NCBI GenBank assembly: GCA_026390345.1
Contig: JAPLGD010000066.1
Coordinates: 1 to 36,588, forward strand
Reading direction: 5' to 3'
Source: Candidatus Bipolaricaulota bacterium
Lineage (GTDB): Bacteria; Bipolaricaulota; Bipolaricaulia; UBA7950; UBA9294
Length of the DNA: 36,588 bases
Shown here: piece by piece, positions 1 through 6,439 of the stretch
Layout of the letters: each line of letters begins with the position of its first letter
How positions within the stretch are numbered: the stretch's first letter is position 1
Translations under genes and position numbers: made by a program
The notes under the pieces: generated by a model
What the model was told of the DNA's origin: nothing
Database searches by the model: none
What the model saw: the letters and a program-made list of their open reading frames with translations, nothing else

Positions 1-1
1 C

Positions 2-667
2 GTGAGTCCCGGGCGTGCTCTGCCCGACGCGTACGTCCGCGAAGACGTCGGACTGGTGGAGCGCGGAGCGGCGAACCTCGTTCGACACGTTGAGATCGCA
101 CGGAAGTTTGGCGTTCCGGTCGTCGTGGCCGTGAACCGATTCCCGTCGGACACGGAGCGGGAGCTTGTGAGCGTCCGGCGAGCGGCGCAGACGGCCGGAG
201 CGGTGTGCGCGCTCGCCGACCACTGGGCGCGCGGCGGAGAAGGAGCCCTCGAGCTTGCCGAGGCCGTCGCCGCCGCGTGCAAAGAGACCGCGGCGCCTCG
301 GTTCCTCTATCCACTCGAGCTGCCGCTGCGCCGCAAGATCGAGATCATCGCGTGTGAGGTCTACGGGGCGGACGGGGTCTCCTACGCCGACGAAGCGGAG
401 GCATCCATCGACCGGTACGAGGCGCTCGGTTACGGGAATCTGCCGGTCTGCATGGCGAAGACTCACCTCTCCCTATCCCACGACCCGGCTTGGAAGGGCG
501 TCCCGTCGGGCTATACGCTGCCGATTCGTGAGGTCCGGGCGAGCGTCGGTGCGGGCTTCGTCTACCCCTTGTGCGGCGATATGCAGACGATGCCGGGTCT
601 GCCGGCGCGGCCGGCCTTCATGGGGATCGACATCGACGAGAAAGGAGAGGTCGTCGGTCTCTCGTGA
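2..667 (+). CDS. fhs: Formate-tetrahydrofolate ligase, C-terminal part (5' end outside window)
   Basis: ATP-dependent ligation of formate to tetrahydrofolate, giving 10-formyl-THF. The enzyme is cytosolic and belongs to the methyl branch of the Wood-Ljungdahl pathway and to one-carbon metabolism. About 221 residues are visible of an enzyme normally near 550-560. The C-terminal signatures are clear: ANLVRHVEIARKFGVPVVVA, then VNRFPSDTERE, KIEIIACEVYGADGV, a late YPLCGDMQTMPGLP stretch and the terminal FMGIDID. The reading frame is open to the window edge, so the GTG at position 2 is almost certainly an internal valine rather than the start. The stop is TGA at 665-667. It suggests acetogenic or other one-carbon capacity but does not prove it, since many fermenters also carry fhs. 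Confidence 0.93.
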   Translation: MSPGRALPDAYVREDVGLVERGAANLVRHVEIARKFGVPVVVAVNRFPSDTERELVSVRRAAQTAGAVCALADHWARGGEGALELAEAVAAACKETAAPRFLYPLELPLRRKIEIIACEVYGADGVSYADEAEASIDRYEALGYGNLPVCMAKTHLSLSHDPAWKGVPSGYTLPIREVRASVGAGFVYPLCGDMQTMPGLPARPAFMGIDIDEKGEVVGLS

Positions 668-710
668 CCGGCGACCTCCAGCACATTCGTACTCCGTTGA
701 TGCGGGCCGT

Positions 711-1064
711 CTACGGATCGACGGTGATGTCCTTCCAGGCAGAGCCCGTCCCTCCAGCGTTGTCCGTGACGGTCAGCGTGACGCGGAAGGTCTCGGAGTC
801 CGTCTGGACCGTGAACGCGTGCGTGAACGGGAAGATGGCCGTTGAGGCGGTCTGGCCGTCGTTGAAGTCCCAGTAGTAGCTGGCGATGGTTCCGTCCGGA
901 TCGTTCGAGCCACTGGCGTCGAACGACACGGCGTCTCCGGAGTTCACGTGGGGATCGTCCACCGTGAAGATTGCCTCCGGGAGGATGTTCGAGATGAAGA
1001 AGCAGCCGGCGAGTCCGATTACGCCGGCGGCCAAGAGAACGAGAAACCCTCGACGGTGCAGCAT
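711..1064 (-). CDS. Small PKD-domain lipoprotein
   Basis: Predicted 117-residue exported lipoprotein. The start is the ATG at complement 1062-1064, which has a strong AAGGGAGG ribosome binding site just upstream; an earlier in-frame start adds 17 residues that do not look like a signal peptide. Residues 4-20 form a signal peptide (RR, then a hydrophobic run) ending in the lipobox LAGC with Cys21 as the lipidation site. The rest is a single PKD/Ig-like domain: DASGSNDPDGTI, YYWDFNDG and VTLTVTDNAGG are the classic PKD strands. PKD domains are extracellular binding or spacer modules, so a cell-envelope role is likely, but no specific function can be assigned. It is divergent from cca and converges on fhs with a gap of about 43 bases. 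Confidence 0.8.
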   Translation of the reverse strand: MLHRRGFLVLLAAGVIGLAGCFFISNILPEAIFTVDDPHVNSGDAVSFDASGSNDPDGTIASYYWDFNDGQTASTAIFPFTHAFTVQTDSETFRVTLTVTDNAGGTGSAWKDITVDP

Positions 1065-1149
1065 AGGTACCCCTCCCTTAACGTTGCCACGGATGCTGAC
1101 GTTGTAGTGTGGCACAAGATCCTGGCCGAAGGCAAGTGCCGCGGCTCGG

Positions 1150-1179
1150 TTGCTGTCGGCATCGCGACGTGAGTATAGT
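1150..1179 (+). promoter_or_regulatory. Putative sigma70-type promoter of cca
   Basis: TTGCTG (1150-1155), an 18-base spacer and TATAGT (1174-1179). The ATG of the downstream gene is at 1191, only 11 bases after the -10 box, with no Shine-Dalgarno sequence between them. Transcription would start about 4-6 bases before the ATG, giving an almost leaderless mRNA. The -35 match is moderate. Confidence 0.5.
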
Positions 1180-1190
1180 CAAGTCCACCT

Positions 1191-2693
1191 ATGAATCGCG
1201 AAGAGCGAATCGACGTGGGCGCGTTGTTTGCGGCGCACCCCTTTGCGGAGAAGATCCTGCGAACCCTCGACGCGGCGGGGCATCGCGCCGTGCTGATCGG
1301 CGGGGTCGTTCGCGATGGGCTGCTCGCCGCATGGGGTGGGGACGCGGTGTTCCCGCCTCTCGACGTCGACATCGCCACGTCGGCGCTTCCGAGCGAGATC
1401 CGCGAACTCTTCCGCGGCCACCCGATTCTGGCTGTCGGGGAGGAGTTTGGGGTTGTGGTCGTCGTCGCTCCGAACGGTCATCCGTACGAGGTCGCGACGT
1501 TCCGAACCGAAGGGGAGTACGACGGGCGGTGGCCCGGGAACGTGGCGCTGGTGCGCGACCTCGAAACCGACGTCCGGCGTCGAGACCTGACGATCAACGG
1601 ACTGGCGGCGTCCGCGGACGGACGCGTGGCGGACTTGGTCGGAGGCCTCGCCGACCTTCGGGAGCGGCGAGTTCGCGCGATTGGCGACCCGGGAGCGCGC
1701 TTTGGCGAGGACCACCTGAGGATGCTGCGCGTCGTCCGGTTCGTCTGCCAGATCGACGGGACGCTCGATCCAGAGACGGCGAGGGCGGTGGCGGCGCACG
1801 CCGCGGAGATTGAGTCGATCTCGGGCGAGCGGGTTCGGGACGAGCTCCTGCGAACCTTGGCCACGCCGCGCGGCTCCGTCGGGCTTTCGTTGCTCGACGA
1901 ACTGGGGCTCCTGGTGCACATCCTTCCGGAACTCACGGCAGGCAAGGGCGTTCCTCAGCCAGAGGAGTACCACCCCGAGGGTGATGTGTTCGTCCATACC
2001 GTGGCGGCGGTCCGCGTGGCCGACGCATTCATTCGCGACCCGCTCGTCAAGCTCGCCGTGGTGCTCCACGACGTGGGGAAGCCCGAAGCGCTCGTCCGGA
2101 ACCGCGGCGTGAACATGGGAGGGCATTGCGCCGTGGGCGCCGGCATGGTCCAGCGCATCGCCCGGCGGCTGCGCCTCAGCCGGTCCGAGACATTCCGACT
2201 CGCGTTCCTCGTGAAGAACCACATGCGCATCGCCGACTTCCCCGAAATGGGGCGGGGAAAGCAGGTCCGCTTTCTCACGTCCGGGGAGCCCGGCGACGGC
2301 GGATCGCTCGCCGAGCGATACCCGATGTTCCTCGACCTGTTGCGTCTGCTCGTGGCGGACTGCGAGGCGAGTGCGCACCGCTCTTCGGGGTGGGCTCCCG
2401 TCCTGCGTGAGACCCTTCTCGTGGCGGAGCACGTCGAGCGTGTCGGGGACCTGACCCGGGCGCGGAAGCTGATCGACGGGAACGACCTGATCCGCTTGGG
2501 AATGCCGGTGGGGCCTCGACTCGGCGACGTCCTGGAAACCCTGCACGATCGGATTCTGGCCGGGGAAATCGCGACACGGTCCGCGGCGATCCGAGAGGCG
2601 GAGTCTCTGGTCCTGCCAACGCGCGACGAGACGTTCCGGTCGCGTCGACGGGACACGCGACCTGGATCGGGAGACGCCGCGTTCCTACCGTAG
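1191..2693 (+). CDS. cca: tRNA nucleotidyltransferase / poly(A) polymerase family protein with HD domain
   Basis: Class II nucleotidyltransferase that most likely adds or repairs the 3' CCA end of tRNAs. The 500-residue protein has the nucleotidyltransferase head at residues ~20-150: LIGGVVRDGLL, then the metal-binding LDVDIATSA with Asp58 and Asp60, then RRRDLTINGLA. An RNA- and nucleotide-binding neck follows (GEDHLRMLRVVRF). The C-terminal half holds an HD phosphohydrolase domain (VVLHDVGKPEA, His293-Asp294, plus a downstream VKNHMRI histidine), as in bacterial CCA enzymes that also have phosphatase or 2',3'-cyclic phosphodiesterase activity. Length and order fit HD-containing CCA enzymes (about 410-500 residues). 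Poly(A) polymerase and CCA-adding activities cannot be separated by sequence alone. The start is the only plausible one after the TATAGT box. Confidence 0.88.
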   Translation: MNREERIDVGALFAAHPFAEKILRTLDAAGHRAVLIGGVVRDGLLAAWGGDAVFPPLDVDIATSALPSEIRELFRGHPILAVGEEFGVVVVVAPNGHPYEVATFRTEGEYDGRWPGNVALVRDLETDVRRRDLTINGLAASADGRVADLVGGLADLRERRVRAIGDPGARFGEDHLRMLRVVRFVCQIDGTLDPETARAVAAHAAEIESISGERVRDELLRTLATPRGSVGLSLLDELGLLVHILPELTAGKGVPQPEEYHPEGDVFVHTVAAVRVADAFIRDPLVKLAVVLHDVGKPEALVRNRGVNMGGHCAVGAGMVQRIARRLRLSRSETFRLAFLVKNHMRIADFPEMGRGKQVRFLTSGEPGDGGSLAERYPMFLDLLRLLVADCEASAHRSSGWAPVLRETLLVAEHVERVGDLTRARKLIDGNDLIRLGMPVGPRLGDVLETLHDRILAGEIATRSAAIREAESLVLPTRDETFRSRRRDTRPGSGDAAFLP

Positions 2694-2695
2694 GG

Positions 2696-2731
2696 CGATG
2701 GAACGCTCCGGCGGCAGGCCGGAGCGCATCG
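2696..2731 (+). other. Long bulged hairpin between cca and the HerA-like gene
   Basis: CGATG (2696-2700) and CGCTCCGGC (2704-2712) pair with GCCGGAGCG (2718-2726) and CATCG (2727-2731). This gives 14 base pairs with a GAA bulge and a 5-base GGCAG loop. It begins three bases after the cca stop codon. No T-run follows, so it is not a standard intrinsic terminator; it could stabilise the cca 3' end or pause polymerase. Confidence 0.6.
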
Positions 2732-2747
2732 TCCGACGAGGGGGCAC

Positions 2748-4271
2748 ATGGGGACGCGGCTCAACATCAGCAGCGATCTGGACCTCGACCTTGAGAAGCT
2801 GATCGGCCAGTGTATCGCGGTGCTCGGTATCCGGGGATCCGGGAAGTCGAACACGGCCGGTGTCATCTTTGAGGAACTCCTGAACCAGCAGTACCCGATG
2901 TCGATCGTCGACATCGAGGGCGAGTACTTCGGGCTCAAGGAGAAGTACGAAGTGCTCGTGGTCGGTACGGGAGACGGAGTCGAGATCGAGATCACCCCGG
3001 ACTGCGCCGCGGAGATCGCCGAAGTCAGCATGCAGCAGAACGTTCCCGTCGTCCTCGACCTGAGCGGCTTTCTCTCAGACGAGCGGACCGAGCTGCTCAA
3101 GGAGTACCTTGGTGCGTTGTGGGACCTCGCGGGCAAGCTTCGGCGCCCGTACATCATCGGAATCGAAGAGGCCCACGAGTTCATTCCCCAGGGCGTGAAG
3201 ACCGAGTTGAAAGAGCTGATCGCCCGCATTGCGCTCCGAGGTCGCAAGCGCGGTCTTGGCGCCATCGTCGTGTCTCAGCGAAGCGCGAAAGTGGACAAGG
3301 ACGTGCTGAGTCAGGCGGGGATCCTGCTCCTCCATCGCGTCGTCCACGAGGTCGACATGCGCGTCTACAGCGAACTCCTTCCGTGGCGGAAGAGCGAGGT
3401 CAAGGAGATCATCGGCTCGCTCGAAACGGGACACTGCATCTTCGTGAACGGAGATGTCGTCCAGCCGATCTACGTTCGGGAGCGAGCGACGTTCCACGCC
3501 GGCTTCACGCCCACACTCGACGCTGTAACGCCTCCCACCCTCAAGCAGGTCAGTGCATCGATCATCGAGGCGATCGAGCGGGCGCGCGAGGGGAAGGGAC
3601 GCCGCACGAGGACGCAGGAACTGGAAGAGCAGCTGGCGCGGCTTGAAGAGAAGCTCGGCGAGAAGGACGCGCGTATCTCGGAGCTCGAGGACGTGGCGCG
3701 CACCCTCGGATACATCAAGGTGGAAGTCCCTGCCGCGGCGCAAACGTCCGTGGCGTTGGTGGAAGCGGACGAACCCGCGGCCGCGAGCGTGGCCCCTCAT
3801 CTCATGGGGGTCACGCGACGGTCGCACCGCGAGGACGCCCTCGCCGCCCGACAGCGGGTGGCTGCCCACACGGGGTGGGGCATTCTCGACGTGGCCGAGG
3901 AAGAGGCTCCCGATGGGTTGCCGCCGGCCGTCGTGCGTCATGTCGACCGACTCGTGAACCGAATCGAGCGTCAGAGTCCCCTCCATCGGCGCATGCTGGC
4001 GTTCCTCGTCGCCCACGCTCCGGATGCGTACACTGCGGAGCAAATCGGCGCGTGGACGAACTGCGCCCGATCCCTGATCGAGGACGAGCCGCCGGCCGAC
4101 CTCCTCGAAACCGGTCTTGTGGAGCGCGAGCGGCGCACGGATGGGATCCGCTATCGCAGTCGGCTCAAGAACTTCGTCACGTCGGAGTTCGGGGTCTATC
4201 AGCCCGACATCGGGGAACAGGGACTCCACGAGGTCGCTCGCCGCCTACGCGACCGACTCGGGACGGCCTGA
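2748..4271 (+). CDS. HerA-like (DUF87) hexameric ATPase with coiled coil and C-terminal winged-helix-like region
   Basis: 507-residue P-loop ATPase of the HerA/FtsK superfamily. Walker A is GIRGSGKSNT (residues 27-36), followed by SIVDIEGEYFGLKE. Walker B is PYIIGIEEAHEF (from residue 134, acidic residues Glu140 and Glu141). RGRKRGLGAIVVSQRSAKVD carries the sensor and arginine-rich segment typical of these hexameric motors. Residues ~285-315 are strongly heptad-like (ELEEQLARLEEKLGEKDARI), a probable coiled coil. The last ~120 residues resemble a winged-helix DNA-binding module. Archaeal HerA partners with NurA nuclease in end resection, but no nurA-like gene is adjacent here, so the substrate and partner are unknown. 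A GAGGGGG ribosome binding site precedes the ATG. Confidence 0.83.
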   Translation: MGTRLNISSDLDLDLEKLIGQCIAVLGIRGSGKSNTAGVIFEELLNQQYPMSIVDIEGEYFGLKEKYEVLVVGTGDGVEIEITPDCAAEIAEVSMQQNVPVVLDLSGFLSDERTELLKEYLGALWDLAGKLRRPYIIGIEEAHEFIPQGVKTELKELIARIALRGRKRGLGAIVVSQRSAKVDKDVLSQAGILLLHRVVHEVDMRVYSELLPWRKSEVKEIIGSLETGHCIFVNGDVVQPIYVRERATFHAGFTPTLDAVTPPTLKQVSASIIEAIERAREGKGRRTRTQELEEQLARLEEKLGEKDARISELEDVARTLGYIKVEVPAAAQTSVALVEADEPAAASVAPHLMGVTRRSHREDALAARQRVAAHTGWGILDVAEEEAPDGLPPAVVRHVDRLVNRIERQSPLHRRMLAFLVAHAPDAYTAEQIGAWTNCARSLIEDEPPADLLETGLVERERRTDGIRYRSRLKNFVTSEFGVYQPDIGEQGLHEVARRLRDRLGTA

Positions 4272-4317
4272 CCGCGCCGCATCAACCTCCCCAGTTGCTC
4301 CCGGAAACGCATACCCG

Positions 4318-4346
4318 TTGACGGTTATCTGCTTTTCTGGTATAAT
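4318..4346 (+). promoter_or_regulatory. Strong sigma70 promoter (extended -10) for hpf
   Basis: TTGACG (4318-4323), an exact 17-base spacer, TATAAT (4341-4346), and a TG dinucleotide one base upstream of the -10 (extended -10). The downstream ATG is at 4366 with a GGAAGGGG ribosome binding site between. This is the best promoter in the window and suggests high expression of the hibernation factor. Confidence 0.85.
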
Positions 4347-4365
4347 CTCGTTGGAAGGGGGGCCG

Positions 4366-4899
4366 ATGAAGATCAAGATCGCAGAGCGACACACCGGCGC
4401 AGAGTCGAGCGATGCATTGCGGGCGTACGTCGTTGAGAAAGCGGAGTCGCTGGAACGGTTCTTCGATCGAATCATCAGCGTGGACGTCGTCCTGTCTGTG
4501 GAGAAAGAGCGGCAGATTGCGGACTTCCACGCGCACCTCGTCAACAAGAAAGTGATCACGGCGCGGGAGGAGTCGACCGACATGTACGGGTCGGTCGACA
4601 AGGCCGTCGAGCGGCTGCGGCGGCAACTCGTGAAGTTCAAGGACCAGCTGAACGAGGTCAAGGAGCATGGGGAGGGGGCGCGATCGGTCGGCGCAGCGGA
4701 ACCGGAGCCCGTCGGGGAGAGGAAGATCGTCCGGAAGGAGACGTTCTTCTACAAGCCGATGACGCCCGAGGAAGCGTCGATGCAGCTGGACGCGATCGAG
4801 AAGGGGTTTCTCGTTTTCATCAACTCGGAAACGGACGAAGTGGCGATCATCTACCATCGTCGGGATGGAAGCTATGGGCTGATTGAGCCGCGGCGGTAG
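4366..4899 (+). CDS. hpf: Long-form ribosome hibernation promoting factor (HPF/RaiA/YfiA)
   Basis: 177-residue protein that binds the 30S decoding centre and, in the long form, dimerises 70S ribosomes into inactive 100S particles under stress. The N-terminal S30AE domain (residues 1-~95) has VVEKAESLERFFDRIISVDV and the typical ADFHAHLVNKK and DMYGSVDKAVERLRRQL segments. A linker of about 25 residues follows. The conserved C-terminal dimerisation domain is KPMTPEEASMQLDAIEKGFL, then FVFIN-like strands and DGSYGLIEPR at the end. The ATG at 4366 is preferred because it follows the GGAAGGGG site and the promoter; upstream in-frame codons lie inside or before the promoter. It is transcribed on its own, followed 33 bases later by the PP-loop gene. 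Confidence 0.93.
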   Translation: MKIKIAERHTGAESSDALRAYVVEKAESLERFFDRIISVDVVLSVEKERQIADFHAHLVNKKVITAREESTDMYGSVDKAVERLRRQLVKFKDQLNEVKEHGEGARSVGAAEPEPVGERKIVRKETFFYKPMTPEEASMQLDAIEKGFLVFINSETDEVAIIYHRRDGSYGLIEPRR

Positions 4900-4932
4900 G
4901 CGGGCAGGCGGGAACGGGGGATTGGGTAGCGC

Positions 4933-5976
4933 GTGACGCGGGTGCTGGTGCTGTTCTCGGGGAGTCTCGCGAGTCGCACGGCAGCAAGGCTGGTCGAAAG
5001 CCATCCGGCGGTCGATGCAGTTTCGCTGATTCACTTTCGCTCTCCGTTTTCTTCGGATCTGGATGACCTTCGCGAGCTCGTCAAGGCGGAGTGGGCGGGC
5101 GTGCCCTTCCGAACGCAGTCGCTGAAGAGGGAGTACCGCCGGTTCATCGATCCGGCGAGCGGGTTTTCGTTGCGCAGGGCGTGTGTGAGTTGCCGCTTGC
5201 TCCAGTTGGCGAGGGCCGCCCGGTACATGGAGCGGATTAAGGCCGACTACCTAGTGACGGGCGACCGGATCGGGGGCCACGGGGTCGAGCAGGAAGACCT
5301 GGCCGAGCTGACCGCAAGCCTAGGTCTCGAAGGGCGAGTCCTGCGGCCGCTGTGCCACAACGCGTCCCGGAGACCCCGAGATCTGACGGATTGGGCGTCT
5401 CTTGAGGCTTCGCGGACGGTCGCGCTTGGAGAAGCCACGGTGTCGACGCTCGGCTGTGCCCTCGGCCTCGATCCGCGCGACGCCCTCTCTTCGCGCAGCC
5501 GATGCAGGCTGACCGTGCCGGGATTCGGGGAGCGTGCGGCGAACCTCTTCGAGGAGCAGGGGTTCACGCTGAATGGGCTTAGGCTGCTGGACTTCACGCT
5601 GTACTACAAGATCGACTCGGACACGAAGGTGGTCATCGCCCTGTCGGAGGAAGAGAAACACGAATTGCAGACGCTCTTCCTGCCCCAGGACCTTCGGGTT
5701 TACCATTCCACCCCGCATGGGCCGATGGCGCTTGTGCGGACCGATTGGACGTCGAAGACGGACTCCGAGAAGCGGGGTGTGATTGAGCTTGCCGCGCGAA
5801 TCACAGCGACCCACGTGAGTTCGTGCCGAGCGACCGCTGTGCCGATCTACTTCCGGTTTGAGAGCGAGGACGAGACGCTCCTGGTGAACGCGCTTCCGTT
5901 CTCCTCGTGTGAGGAGATCGGCGCGCTTGTGGGGGTGCCGGCGGCGGTCAGGGAGCGGCAGACGGTCCAGGCTTGA
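4933..5976 (+). CDS. PP-loop superfamily protein related to ThiI/MnmA-type tRNA thiolation enzymes, degenerate ATP motif
   Basis: 347-residue protein from a GTG start. It follows the layout of a family usually annotated as tRNA 4-thiouridine synthase-like. The N-terminal PP-loop strand VLVLFSGSLAS (motif at residues 9-14) is followed by a CVSC pair (Cys84, Cys87), ADYLVTGDRIGGHGVEQEDL, GLEGRVLRPLC, then RCRLTVPGF. The last ~130 residues (from LLDFTLYYKIDSDTKVVIAL) resemble the C-terminal domain, related to NFACT-R/DUF814, found in those proteins. The diagnostic PP signature SGGLDS is here SGSLAS: the second Gly is Ser and the Asp is Ala, so normal ATP pyrophosphatase activity may be lost or altered. 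A role in RNA thiolation is inferred from family only. Its stop codon lies inside the -35 box of the next promoter. Confidence 0.7.
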   Translation: MTRVLVLFSGSLASRTAARLVESHPAVDAVSLIHFRSPFSSDLDDLRELVKAEWAGVPFRTQSLKREYRRFIDPASGFSLRRACVSCRLLQLARAARYMERIKADYLVTGDRIGGHGVEQEDLAELTASLGLEGRVLRPLCHNASRRPRDLTDWASLEASRTVALGEATVSTLGCALGLDPRDALSSRSRCRLTVPGFGERAANLFEEQGFTLNGLRLLDFTLYYKIDSDTKVVIALSEEEKHELQTLFLPQDLRVYHSTPHGPMALVRTDWTSKTDSEKRGVIELAARITATHVSSCRATAVPIYFRFESEDETLLVNALPFSSCEEIGALVGVPAAVRERQTVQA

Positions 5977-6000
5977 CAGGGGACGGGCGGCGGCTATACT
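5973..6000 (+). promoter_or_regulatory. sigma70 promoter of the fmdB-rpoC unit
   Basis: Consensus TTGACA (5973-5978), a 16-base spacer and TATACT (5995-6000). The TGA stop codon of the preceding gene (5974-5976) is part of the -35 hexamer. The next gene starts at 6114, leaving a leader of about 107 bases that can fold (see the hairpin at 6020-6057). Confidence 0.82.
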
Positions 6001-6019
6001 CGACCGAATCCTGAAGAAG

Positions 6020-6057
6020 CGGGAGGGCGCCCTGCGATGGCAGGGGGTGGCCTCCCG
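6020..6057 (+). other. Nested hairpin in the 5' leader of fmdB-rpoC
   Basis: Outer stem CGGGAGG/CCTCCCG (6020-6026 with 6051-6057), an internal loop, and inner stem CCCTGC/GCAGGG (6030-6035 with 6040-6045) closed by a GATG tetraloop. It sits about 13 bases after the expected transcription start and 56 bases before the fmdB ATG. There is no T-run. It could be a regulatory or stabilising leader structure; no known riboswitch class was recognised. Confidence 0.5.
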
Positions 6058-6113
6058 GAAACCGAGAAGAGATGGTGGTCTACCCCGCGAACCCAATTCA
6101 GGGGCGGGTGTCT

Positions 6114-6368
6114 ATGCCTTTTTACCGATACGAGTGTGACAGCTGCAAGAACGAGTTTCGGGTTCTCCGACACAGCCCTGAGGAAGAGCTTGCCGAGTGC
6201 CCGCGATGCGGAAGTCGGCGGACGAGCCGGCTTCTCCCTCGAATTGGCGTCATCTACAAGGGTAGCGGGTACTACTCCACGGATTACCGTCGGACGAGGA
6301 CCGGCGGCGGTACGAAGAGTCGAGACGACGCGACGCCCTCCGCGGACGAGCACACATCGGGCGCCTAG
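6114..6368 (+). CDS. FmdB family small zinc-ribbon protein
   Basis: 84-residue protein beginning MPFYRYECDSC, the hallmark opening of the FmdB (CxxC_CxxC_SSSS) family. Two CxxC pairs, CDSC and CPRC, are spaced about 20 residues apart and form a zinc ribbon. The C-terminal ~45 residues (KGSGYYSTDYRR, then a Ser/Thr/Asp-rich polar tail) match the GSGFYxTD motif common in this family. FmdB proteins are annotated as putative regulators, but their biochemical role is not established. An in-frame ATG at 6072 would add 14 residues; the start at 6114 is chosen because MPFYRY is the conserved family N-terminus. The gene lies between the promoter and rpoC with 71 bases between it and the rpoC start, so it is probably cotranscribed with rpoC. 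Confidence 0.85.
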   Translation: MPFYRYECDSCKNEFRVLRHSPEEELAECPRCGSRRTSRLLPRIGVIYKGSGYYSTDYRRTRTGGGTKSRDDATPSADEHTSGA

Positions 6369-6439
6369 CTGCACGTCATGGGCTTCTCCTGGAGCGGACA
6401 GGTTGAGTCTCGTGAGCGACGAAGAGGGGTGAGGCGAGA

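Noticed and set aside
1179-2546. 455-codon open frame on the minus strand opposite cca
   Set aside because: It covers the cca coding sequence, which has clear nucleotidyltransferase and HD motifs; the antisense product has no plausible domain.
2696-2731. Rho-independent terminator for cca
   Set aside because: The stem is strong, but TCCGACG follows instead of a T-run, so it does not meet the standard pattern.
4117-4365. N-terminal extension of hpf starting upstream
   Set aside because: The extended frame runs through the herA-like 3' end and the promoter at 4318-4346; the HPF domain begins exactly at the ATG at 4366.
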